Translations under genes and position numbers: made by a program | The notes under the pieces: model-generated | What the model was told of the DNA's origin: nothing | Seen by the model: the letters and a program-made list of their open reading frames with translations, nothing else | Database searches by the model: none | Shown here: piece after piece, positions 6,767 through 11,742 of the stretch | Layout: each line of letters starts with the position of its first letter | Position numbering within the stretch: position 1 is the first letter of the stretch | Assembly: GCA_007126415.1 (NCBI GenBank) | Contig: SLBH01000169.1 | Span: 1 to 11,742, forward strand | Length of the DNA stretch: 11,742 nucleotides | Reading direction: 5' to 3' | Origin: Spirochaetales bacterium | GTDB lineage: Bacteria; Spirochaetota; Spirochaetia; DSM-27196; SLAA01

Positions 6767-7880
6767 CGTGTTGCTGAAGCTCAAAGTACTGCGAGAGCGG
6801 CTCGAAGCGATAGCCGTGTTCTACCAACTGAGGGTAGATCTCCTCAAACACCTCGGCGAGCTCGCTCACCATGACATGACCGATCATAACGGCGTGGCCC
6901 TGCGTCTCGGCGACCGTGAGGGCCTGGTGCAACGCCGCCTCGATAGCTTCACGTTGCGGGTCGTGGTCTAAAAACACATCGCGCTCCATAAACGGTATCC
7001 CCAACTCCGCCGCCACGCGCGGTGCCGCGCTGAGATGGGTCGTGCGGCTGTCCAAGAAGAACAAACCGCGTTGATGCAGTTCTTCGAGAACCGCTTGCAT
7101 TGTATCCTCGTCTTGCGTGACACGCGAGCCCATGTGGTTGTTTACCCCAACCACCCGCGGTAACGACGAAAGGTTGCGCTCGAGGATCGCGCGCACATCG
7201 TCACCGTTTTGCCCGAGCTCTATTGCGCCCGGGCCTGGGTCGGCATCGTTCAAAGCCTCCATCGGCTGATGAAGCATGAGTTCCAGCCCCGCCTCGGCAG
7301 CAACCTCCGCAACCTCGCGAGACCGCGCAAGATGCGGCAACACCGCGACCGTGAACGGGAACCCAAGCTCCAAAAACGGCTCTAGCTCCTCAAGACTCGC
7401 ACCGGCGTCATCGAGCACGAAGTACAACCGCGCGGGCTCCGCCGGTCGCGGGATCGCCCACGGCATGAGGCCCGGAGGCGCTACCTCGGGGTCTCGTTCA
7501 CGCTCGCGATCGCGCTCGGGGGCGGGCTCCGGAGCGATGCGCTCGTCATCCGGCGGCTGTTGCGGCACGCGGTAGTCGTCTTCGGAGACCGGCTCCTCCG
7601 CACCGTCCGCGCGTTCCTCAGACTCCGCCGGACGTTCGCTGAGGCGCTCTTCTTCCCGCGGCGCACGCGGCATCAAGACCAAAATGAGCGCAAGCAGCAC
7701 CGCGATCGATGCCAGCAGCGCGTACAGCAAAAAGACCCGTCGCCGCTGCTCGGCACGCGTGGGAGATCGCCGTCGCGAAGCCTGCTTAGAGGCCTGTTCA
7801 GAGGCCTGCGCCTGCTTACTTGGTTTTCCGCTATTATCGCGGGCCTTCCCGGACCGGCCCGAACTTTGTTTCGCCGCCAC
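6747..7880 (-). CDS. Membrane-anchored divergent polysaccharide deacetylase (YibQ/DUF610 family)
   Basis: The 377-residue protein has three parts. A basic, Ser/Gln/Ala-rich cytoplasmic tail (1-48) precedes one transmembrane helix (about 49-70). An acidic, proline-rich linker (71-150, with RERERD) leads to an extracytoplasmic catalytic-type domain (151-368). That domain shows family motifs YFVLDDAG (153-160), LHQPMEA (203-209), GVNNHMGS (245-252), FLDSRT (275-280) and MIGH (332-335). The family (PF04748) is related to polysaccharide deacetylases and is thought to act on envelope glycans; its substrate is unsettled. The start is GTG 7880: an in-frame TAG lies three codons upstream and the next Met is at 137, after the helix. 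There is no ribosome site. A promoter ends nine bases before the GTG, suggesting a leaderless transcript. It forms a unit with tsaD. Confidence 0.9.
   Translation of the reverse strand: MAAKQSSGRSGKARDNSGKPSKQAQASEQASKQASRRRSPTRAEQRRRVFLLYALLASIAVLLALILVLMPRAPREEERLSERPAESEERADGAEEPVSEDDYRVPQQPPDDERIAPEPAPERDRERERDPEVAPPGLMPWAIPRPAEPARLYFVLDDAGASLEELEPFLELGFPFTVAVLPHLARSREVAEVAAEAGLELMLHQPMEALNDADPGPGAIELGQNGDDVRAILERNLSSLPRVVGVNNHMGSRVTQDEDTMQAVLEELHQRGLFFLDSRTTHLSAAPRVAAELGIPFMERDVFLDHDPQREAIEAALHQALTVAETQGHAVMIGHVMVSELAEVFEEIYPQLVEHGYRFEPLSQYFELQQHDDDSRD
7780..7818 (-). repeat. Short 12-bp imperfect tandem repeat inside the deacetylase gene
   Basis: Units GCCTGCTTAGAG (7780-7791) and GCCTGTTCAGAG (7792-7803) are followed by partial units GCCTGC and GCCTGCTTA. 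They encode the SEQA/SKQA-type repeat in the cytoplasmic tail of the protein. The low complexity suggests slippage; the tail length may vary between strains. Confidence 0.6.
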
Positions 7881-7888
7881 CGCGCACT

Positions 7889-7917
7889 AAGCTATCGCGC
7901 CGACCCGCCGCCGTCAA
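7889..7917 (-). promoter_or_regulatory. Sigma-70-like promoter of the deacetylase-tsaD unit
   Basis: The -35 TTGACG (7917-7912, 5 of 6), a 17-base spacer and a weak -10 TAGCTT (7894-7889, 3 of 6). The predicted start is near 7882, within about two bases of the GTG start codon. The gap from 7918 to 8001 is GC-rich with nothing else I recognise. Confidence 0.55.
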
Positions 7918-8001
7918 GCACCCGCCCGCGCCGCCGAACACCGCACCCAGCACTGCCACCCGGGCGGGCTCACCGCGCGAGCACACTCACACAAGCAGGC
8001 G

Positions 8002-8055
8002 AAAAAAAGATCCCGCAGCCCGCCGACGCCCGGGGGAGCGCCGACAGGTGCGGGA
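8002..8055 (-). terminator. Intrinsic terminator after the sigma factor gene
   Basis: On the minus strand TCCCGCA pairs with TGCGGGA, the helix extends inward with CCTG/CGGG, and it is followed by ATC and seven T residues. It begins about 37 bases after the sigma factor stop and separates that gene from the deacetylase promoter. Confidence 0.85.
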
Positions 8056-8091
8056 CAAGGGTAAGGAGGGAGAATGGTCCAACCTAAGAGA

Positions 8092-8937
8092 CTAATTAAA
8101 GATGTACTCTCGCATCTCGCCCGCCTGCGCACGGAGCTTGCGCATCGCACGCATCTCTACCTGCCGGACGGTCTCCGGCGAGATGCCGAGTTCGTCGCTG
8201 ATGCGCTTCAAGGTGTAGCGCTCGCCGCCGTAAAACGCAAAGCGGTACATCAGCACCTGCTTCTCTTTGCCTTTCAGACGGTCGAGAAACTGAAGCGTTG
8301 CGTCACGGACGGTTTCGCGCATCACCGTGATATCGGGCGCGTACGAGTAGTCCTCGAATACATCGTGGAAGGTGCCGGAATCGTCGTTGATGTCGCTGTC
8401 TAGCGAGACCACGGCGTTTGAGATGCGTAGGATATCCTCTACCTCGGCCGAGGTCATCTGCACTTCTTCAGCAACCTCCTCTGTTGTGGGCTTCCGCGAG
8501 TGCTCCTGGCTGAGCACCGTGTACGCCCGCTGAATACGCTTTAGCGCGTCTTCCTTGCGATGCGGGAGACGAATCGGGCGGCGCTTGTTACTGAGCGCGC
8601 GCGTGATCGCCTGCCGAATCCACCAGGATGCGTATGTGCTGAATCGCACGTTCTTACGGTAGTTAAACTTCGACGCCGCCTTCAGCAGGCCGATGTTGCC
8701 TTCCTGCACCAGGTCTATCAACGAGACACCCGGGCCCACGTAGGCCTTCGCGATCTTGACCACCAGTCGCAGGTTGGCTTCCACCAGACTCCGCCGCGCC
8801 TCTTCGTCGTTGTTCTCGATCCGTTTTGAAAGCTCCAGCTCCTCTTCGAAGCTCAAGAGCGGGGTCTTCTTTATCTGGTCGAAGTAAGACTTGAGCAAAT
8901 CATCTTGTGTTTCTGTTCGTACGGCTTTTTTCTGCAT
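8092..8937 (-). CDS. RNA polymerase sigma-70 family factor, group 2, RpoS-like
   Basis: The 281-residue factor directs RNA polymerase to a promoter set. Region 1.2 is at about 12-42 (DDLLKSYFDQIKKTPLLS). Region 2 spans 52-125, with NLRLVVKIA, DLVQEGNIGL and the melting motif FSTYASWWIRQAI (99-111), then RPIRLP. Region 3 covers about 130-180. Region 4 is at about 217-272, with the helix-turn-helix TLKRISDELGISPETVRQVE. It lacks the acidic region 1.1 and the long insert of a primary RpoD, so it is probably an alternative (group 2) factor. ATG 8937 has AGGAG six bases ahead. Its position after flagellar rod genes resembles Borrelia rpoS. A sigma-54 promoter lies immediately upstream, and a terminator follows it. 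A housekeeping role cannot be fully excluded without the rest of the genome. Confidence 0.93.
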   Translation of the reverse strand: MQKKAVRTETQDDLLKSYFDQIKKTPLLSFEEELELSKRIENNDEEARRSLVEANLRLVVKIAKAYVGPGVSLIDLVQEGNIGLLKAASKFNYRKNVRFSTYASWWIRQAITRALSNKRRPIRLPHRKEDALKRIQRAYTVLSQEHSRKPTTEEVAEEVQMTSAEVEDILRISNAVVSLDSDINDDSGTFHDVFEDYSYAPDITVMRETVRDATLQFLDRLKGKEKQVLMYRFAFYGGERYTLKRISDELGISPETVRQVEMRAMRKLRAQAGEMREYIFN

Positions 8938-8960
8938 ACAAATCTCCTATAGACACTTTT

Positions 8961-8977
8961 TGCAATCCATGTGCCAA
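8961..8977 (-). promoter_or_regulatory. Sigma-54 (RpoN) promoter of the RpoS-like sigma gene
   Basis: On the minus strand TTGGCAC (8977-8971), five bases, then TTGCA (8965-8961). It matches the -24/-12 consensus YTGGCACGRNNNTTGCW at every strongly conserved base, and the GG-N10-GC spacing is exact. The predicted start is near 8950, with AGGAG at 8948-8944 and ATG at 8937, a leader of about 13 bases. No sigma-70 promoter with acceptable spacing was seen between the flagellar terminator and this gene. Confidence 0.8.
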
Positions 8978-9040
8978 GCCGTTGGAATCGAAAGAATCCG
9001 TATATGTCTTTCTTGGAACAAGAGTTACAAGGTCTTAATC

Positions 9041-9070
9041 AAAAAAGGCCCCACCGAGGTGGAGCCTTTT
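9041..9070 (-). terminator. Intrinsic terminator of the flgF-flgG-flgJ operon
   Basis: A 12-13 bp stem (AAAAGGCTCCACC pairing with GGTGGGGCCTTTT, one G-U) has a tight loop and ends in a run of six T on the minus strand. It lies 57 bases after the flgJ stop. It isolates the sigma factor gene from flagellar read-through. The A/T-flanked symmetry could also work on the plus strand, but no plus-strand gene precedes it. Confidence 0.88.
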
Positions 9071-9087
9071 GTATACAAATCTGTACA
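9068..9087. promoter_or_regulatory. Paired palindromes, candidate activator site for the sigma-54 promoter
   Basis: TTTGTATACAAA (9068-9079) is a perfect 12-bp palindrome and TGTACA (9082-9087) a second one. Their centres are 11 bp apart, one helical turn. They lie about 124 and 135 bases upstream of the predicted sigma-54 start, within the usual range for enhancer-binding activators. The activator is unknown. Confidence 0.45.
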
Positions 9088-9127
9088 TCGACACGCGGGC
9101 GAACTATAGCTTTATTACTACACCGCC

Positions 9128-9460
9128 TCAGCGTCCCGAGAGCTCTCGGTACAGCACTTCCCCGAGACCAAAGTCTCCGGTTTTCGCCATGAGCTTCGCA
9201 TATTCATCATACAACATATCTTCGAAAAATTCTTCCGCCATACCGCCGTGCAGCAAATCGGCCTCGGAATCTCGCGTCTCGCGCATAGAGTCGAGCATCT
9301 GTTTGATGAAGATCGCCTCAAACTCCTGGGTGACCTCGCGCAAGCGCGCATCGTCGCCGCCGACGGGCGCTTGTGCGGGCCCGCGCGCGGTTTGCGGCGG
9401 TCTGCGCGCAGCGGCGTCTAGGGTCTGGAACCGAGCGAGTTCGGCCGAGTACGACTCCAT
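9128..9460 (-). CDS. flgJ: Flagellar rod-binding protein, FlgJ N-terminal domain only
   Basis: The 110-residue protein matches the rod-binding domain of FlgJ: VTQEFEAIFIKQMLDSMRETRD (43-64), an acidic GGMAEEFFEDMLYDEYAKLMAKTG stretch (72-95), and a short tail with GLGEVLYREL. FlgJ of enterobacteria is about 310 residues with a C-terminal muramidase domain; that half is absent here, as in many spirochaetes and alpha-proteobacteria. The protein acts in the periplasm as a rod-assembly chaperone or cap. I see no signal peptide, consistent with export by the flagellar type III system. ATG 9460 has GGAGG five bases ahead. It is the last gene of the operon, 22 bases after flgG. Confidence 0.86.
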   Translation of the reverse strand: MESYSAELARFQTLDAAARRPPQTARGPAQAPVGGDDARLREVTQEFEAIFIKQMLDSMRETRDSEADLLHGGMAEEFFEDMLYDEYAKLMAKTGDFGLGEVLYRELSGR

Positions 9461-9482
9461 AACTGCCTCCGTTCGCTAACCG

Positions 9483-10277
9483 CTATCGCTTGAGGTTTGC
9501 CGCGATACCGAGCATCGCGTCCGAGGTCTGAATGGTCTTTGAGTTCATCTCGTAGGCGCGCTGGGCGACGATCATGTCGACCATCTCCTGCACCACGTCG
9601 ACGTTGGAGGTCTCGATGAACTTATGCTCGAGATGCCCCATGCCGTCGAATCCCGGTTGGGCCGCGATCGGCTCTCCCGAGGCGGCGTTGTCGATGAAGA
9701 GGTTATCGCCGATGGCCTGCAGCCCGGCCGGGTTGGTGAAGCGGTACAACTCAATCTGCCCCACCTCGAGCGGGTCGTCGATGCCGGGTAGCTCAACGAA
9801 GACGCGGCCGTCCTTGGTGACATTCAGACTTTCGTGCAGGAAGCCTTCAGGGAGAATGATCTCCGGCATCACGCGGTAGCCGTCGTCGGTGACCAGCTGC
9901 CCGTCGGCGTCTATCTTGAAGGCTCCGTCACGCGTGTAGGCGTAGCTGCCGTCGTAGCGCATCACGCGGAAGAACCCCTCTCCCACAATCCCGAGGTCAC
10001 CGGCGTTACCGGTGTTCTCTAGCGAGCCTTGCGTGAAGATTTTCTGCGTACCGGCAACCTTCACTCCGGACCCAACCTGCGTTCCCACAGGCACCAACGT
10101 CTCCTCGGTCGCGGGGGTGCCCGCGATGCGCTTCGTTTGGTAGATGAGGTCCTGAAAATCGGCTCGGTTACGCTTGAACCCCGTTGTGTTGACGTTCGAG
10201 AGGTTGTTGGCGATCGTGTCGATGTTGAACTGCTGACCGGACATCCCGGAGGCGCCGGTCCATAGCGAACGCATCAT
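9483..10277 (-). CDS. flgG: Flagellar distal rod protein FlgG
   Basis: FlgG forms the distal rod of the flagellar basal body. The 264 residues match the family length (about 260). The N-terminal rod motif is ANNLSNVNTTGFKR (23-36) and the middle domain carries GEGFFRV. The C-terminal coiled region runs from FIETSNVDVVQEMVDMIVAQ (220-239) through RAYEMNSKTIQTSDAML. It has no signal peptide, as expected of a type III export substrate. Two ATG codons are adjacent at 10277 and 10274; AAGGAG lies nine bases before the first, which is taken. It is the second gene of the operon, 47 bases after flgF. Confidence 0.96.
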   Translation of the reverse strand: MMRSLWTGASGMSGQQFNIDTIANNLSNVNTTGFKRNRADFQDLIYQTKRIAGTPATEETLVPVGTQVGSGVKVAGTQKIFTQGSLENTGNAGDLGIVGEGFFRVMRYDGSYAYTRDGAFKIDADGQLVTDDGYRVMPEIILPEGFLHESLNVTKDGRVFVELPGIDDPLEVGQIELYRFTNPAGLQAIGDNLFIDNAASGEPIAAQPGFDGMGHLEHKFIETSNVDVVQEMVDMIVAQRAYEMNSKTIQTSDAMLGIAANLKR

Positions 10278-10324
10278 AGCGCGTTACTCCTTACTCGCGG
10301 TTTGCTCGCGGTGCGCCGCCTCGG

Positions 10325-11182
10325 CTAGAGGCGCATAGTATCGTTAATGAGCCGGCCGGTGAGGTCGTCATGGGTCTGTATAACCCGCTGATTGGCCTCG
10401 TAGGCTCGGTTTACCTGAATCATCTCGACCATCTCGGTGACCGGGTTCACATTGGAGGTCTCGAGAAAGCCCTGCAGCACCTTTGGGCGCTCGTTGTCTT
10501 CGAGAATCTGCGGCTCGCCGCTCTCCCAGGTGTCGCGAATGAGGCTTGAGCCCTGCTTTTCTAAATGGCGCGGCCGGCGAACATTGACGATGCGCAAGCG
10601 GTCGATCTCTTGCGAGTCTTCCCAGCGGTTCTCGGTCATTGAGATAAGCCTATCCTCGGGCAGCGCACGGTTTTCAAACACGCGTCCGTCTTCGTCGATC
10701 TTGAAGTTGTTCTCGCGCACCCGGATCATCCCCTCTTCACCCATAACCGGATAGCCTTCCTGGGTTACCACGATACCTTCCGGGCCGAGCATGAAGCCGC
10801 CGTTACGCGTGAGCCGCTCGCCGTACGGCGTGTTGACCACGAAGAAGCCCTCGCCGTCTAGCGCGAGATCGAACGGGTTCTCGGTTTCCTTGACCGAGCC
10901 CTGTTCGAACACGGTGTAGCTTTCGTTCTGCTCCACCCCGGTACCCAGCCGCCCGACAACCGGCGCGGTATCGATCTGCCCGATTGGATCCATTCGCAGC
11001 GGAACGCGCTTCACGCCGTCGTCGCTGAAGCGACGCAGCATAAGCTCCGGAAACGCCTTGTGTACCGAGACGTCGCGCTTGTACCCGGTGGTATCGGCGT
11101 TCGCCAAGTTGTTTGAGAGCGCGTCGAGGCGATGCTCCTGAGCCCGCATCCCACTCGCGCCGGTATACCATCCGCGAACCAC
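10325..11182 (-). CDS. flgF: Flagellar basal-body rod protein FlgF (FlhO-like)
   Basis: The 285-residue rod protein belongs to the FlgE/F/G family. The N-terminal motif is NNLANADTTGYKR (24-36), the central GEGFFVV is near 110, and the C-terminal coil is FLETSNVNPVTEMVEMIQVN (239-258) followed by RAYEANQRVIQTHDDL. Its place directly before flgG makes FlgF the best name; spirochaete versions are also called FlhO. The start is GTG 11182, with a strong AGGAGG eight bases ahead. It is the first gene of the flgF-flgG-flgJ operon, with a sigma-28-like promoter candidate upstream. The flgA and flgI genes that sit near this block in some relatives are absent from the window. Confidence 0.92.
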   Translation of the reverse strand: MVRGWYTGASGMRAQEHRLDALSNNLANADTTGYKRDVSVHKAFPELMLRRFSDDGVKRVPLRMDPIGQIDTAPVVGRLGTGVEQNESYTVFEQGSVKETENPFDLALDGEGFFVVNTPYGERLTRNGGFMLGPEGIVVTQEGYPVMGEEGMIRVRENNFKIDEDGRVFENRALPEDRLISMTENRWEDSQEIDRLRIVNVRRPRHLEKQGSSLIRDTWESGEPQILEDNERPKVLQGFLETSNVNPVTEMVEMIQVNRAYEANQRVIQTHDDLTGRLINDTMRL

Positions 11183-11215
11183 CTCGCGTACCTCCTCACT
11201 CGCTGCTACTTCTGA

Positions 11216-11243
11216 TTATCGGGAGGAGCCGCCCCCTACTTGA
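11216..11243 (-). promoter_or_regulatory. Sigma-28 (FliA)-like promoter of the flagellar rod operon
   Basis: The -10 CCCGATAA (11223-11216) matches GCCGATAA at 7 of 8 bases. The -35 TCAAGTAG (11243-11236) matches TAAAGTTT at 5 of 8, with a 12-base spacer (11 is usual). The predicted start is near 11209, about 27 bases before the GTG start of flgF. The rest of the 129-base gap shows nothing else clear. Confidence 0.5.
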
Positions 11244-11304
11244 TACGGTCGTGGATTCACGCCTACACCGCGGCCCGATTAGCCCGGCGGTCTCCGCTTA
11301 CCGG

Positions 11305-11337
11305 TGGAGCTTCACTGCTGGAGCTCGTCAAGCTCCA
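11305..11337. repeat. Inverted repeat arms at the 3' end of the kinase gene
   Basis: TGGAGCT (11319-11325) and AGCTCCA (11331-11337) form a 7-bp stem with a 5-base loop. A further TGGAGCTT (11305-11312) can pair with the same right arm, so two hairpins compete. They overlap the last codons and the stop of the kinase gene. There is no T-run, so this is not a standard terminator. Confidence 0.5.
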
Positions 11338-11742
11338 CAAACGGGCGACCGGTTCTGAAGCGTTCCTCGGCCGACGCTATGAAGCTTCTCTGCCATGAGC
11401 CCCACGGACGCAGCGAGAGACTCTGATACACCGAGCTGTACAGCATATACTCCCGAAGCCGAAGAAGCCGCTGGAGGTGCTCGAGAAGCATGCGGGGAAT
11501 CTCACGCTCGCTGCGGTAGCCCTCAAGCAGATGCGTCCAAACCTCTCGGGCGGCGCTTAGGTCCATGTTCGCGGGGTCTTTTCCGAGCAGGTAATAGAAC
11601 AGATATACCGCAAGGTCGTAGGCGTACCAGTGATACTCGCACTCGTCGAAATCGATCACGGTAAGCCTTGACGGCGCGTAGAGCATATTGGCGAAGTTAT
11701 AATCGCCGTGCACGAGCCCGAACTCTTTTGGGTCTTGCGGCA
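11312..11742 (-). CDS. APH-family phosphotransferase, C-terminal part (5' end beyond window)
   Basis: The frame is open to the right edge and 142 residues are visible before TGA. The fragment carries the kinase catalytic loop VHGDYNFANML (visible residues 10-20, catalytic Asp13, Asn18) and the metal-binding VIDFDECEY (Asp30), followed by YAYDLAVYLFYYLLG. This is the order of the aminoglycoside/homoserine/choline kinase superfamily (PF01636). The C-terminal helices are rich in Leu, Arg and Tyr. The substrate cannot be told: members phosphorylate homoserine, choline, sugars or antibiotics, and chromosomal copies such as this are usually not resistance genes. A GTG at 11713 is internal to the motif and is not the start. 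It runs in the same direction as flgF, 129 bases upstream of it, with no clear terminator. Confidence 0.88.
   Translation of the reverse strand, partial: PQDPKEFGLVHGDYNFANMLYAPSRLTVIDFDECEYHWYAYDLAVYLFYYLLGKDPANMDLSAAREVWTHLLEGYRSEREIPRMLLEHLQRLLRLREYMLYSSVYQSLSLRPWGSWQRSFIASAEERFRTGRPFVELDELQQ

Noticed and set aside
7943..7958. Second sigma-54-like site (TGGCAG...TGC) upstream of the deacetylase gene
   Set aside because: The GG and GC are separated by 11 bases rather than 10, and the -12 box lacks TT. A sigma-70-like promoter lies closer to the gene.
7560..8087. 175-residue plus-strand open frame spanning the deacetylase gene start and the intergenic gap
   Set aside because: It crosses a convincing terminator and promoter of the minus strand and reads as low-complexity Arg/Pro sequence.
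8996..9035. Possible sigma-70 promoter (TTGTAA ... TATACG) upstream of the sigma factor gene
   Set aside because: The spacer is 20 bases, too long for normal use, while the sigma-54 site is nearly perfect.
11312..11742. Antibiotic-resistance kinase
   Set aside because: The HGD...N and DFD motifs are shared by the whole APH superfamily. Nothing nearby suggests a mobile or resistance locus, and the N-terminal half is not visible.

Overview
The window is a GC-rich stretch of bacterial chromosome carrying housekeeping and motility genes, nearly all on the minus strand. The best guess for the host is a free-living spirochaete (Spirochaetales-like). The guess rests on a flagellar rod block (flgF, flgG, short flgJ) running straight into a compact sigma-70-family factor gene, an arrangement that, from memory, resembles the flgF-flgG-flgA-flgI-rpoS locus of Borrelia. 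No single sequence proves the phylum. I see no insertion sequence, phage, CRISPR array or toxin-antitoxin pair.

Layout, left to right. Positions 1-3804 hold carB (3' end cut off by the window) and carA, with carA upstream: the two subunits of carbamoyl-phosphate synthetase, translationally coupled. Positions 3858-4096 hold a small tRNA unit, tRNA-Gln(CTG) then tRNA-Glu(CTC), with its own promoter and an intrinsic terminator just before carA. apt (adenine phosphoribosyltransferase, 4151-4684, minus) and a MinD/FlhG-like ATPase (4777-5739, plus) diverge from back-to-back promoters. The ATPase converges on tsaD (5753-6766, minus), whose start lies inside the end of a membrane-anchored YibQ-type divergent polysaccharide deacetylase gene (6747-7880). 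Next comes a 281-residue group 2 sigma factor (8092-8937) with a strong terminator. Upstream of it lies the flagellar block: rod-binding FlgJ-like protein, FlgG and FlgF (9128-11182). The right edge holds the C-terminal part of an APH-family phosphotransferase (11312-11742).

The most interesting signal is upstream of the sigma factor. The 190-base gap between flgJ and the sigma gene contains the terminator of the flagellar operon. It then holds a near-perfect sigma-54 promoter (TTGGCAC-N5-TTGCA, exact GG-N10-GC spacing), whose predicted start lies 13 bases before the ATG. Two palindromes one helical turn apart, TTTGTATACAAA and TGTACA, sit about 124 and 135 bases upstream of that start, where an activator of sigma-54 would normally bind. 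This looks like an RpoN-to-RpoS sigma cascade of the Borrelia type in a different, GC-rich organism. A second regulatory layer is suggested by a sigma-28-like promoter before flgF.

Two other genes, apt and the deacetylase gene, have sigma-70-like promoters so close to their start codons, and so little ribosome-binding sequence, that they may be translated from leaderless or nearly leaderless mRNAs. All regulatory calls come from reading the sequence by eye and have no experimental support here.
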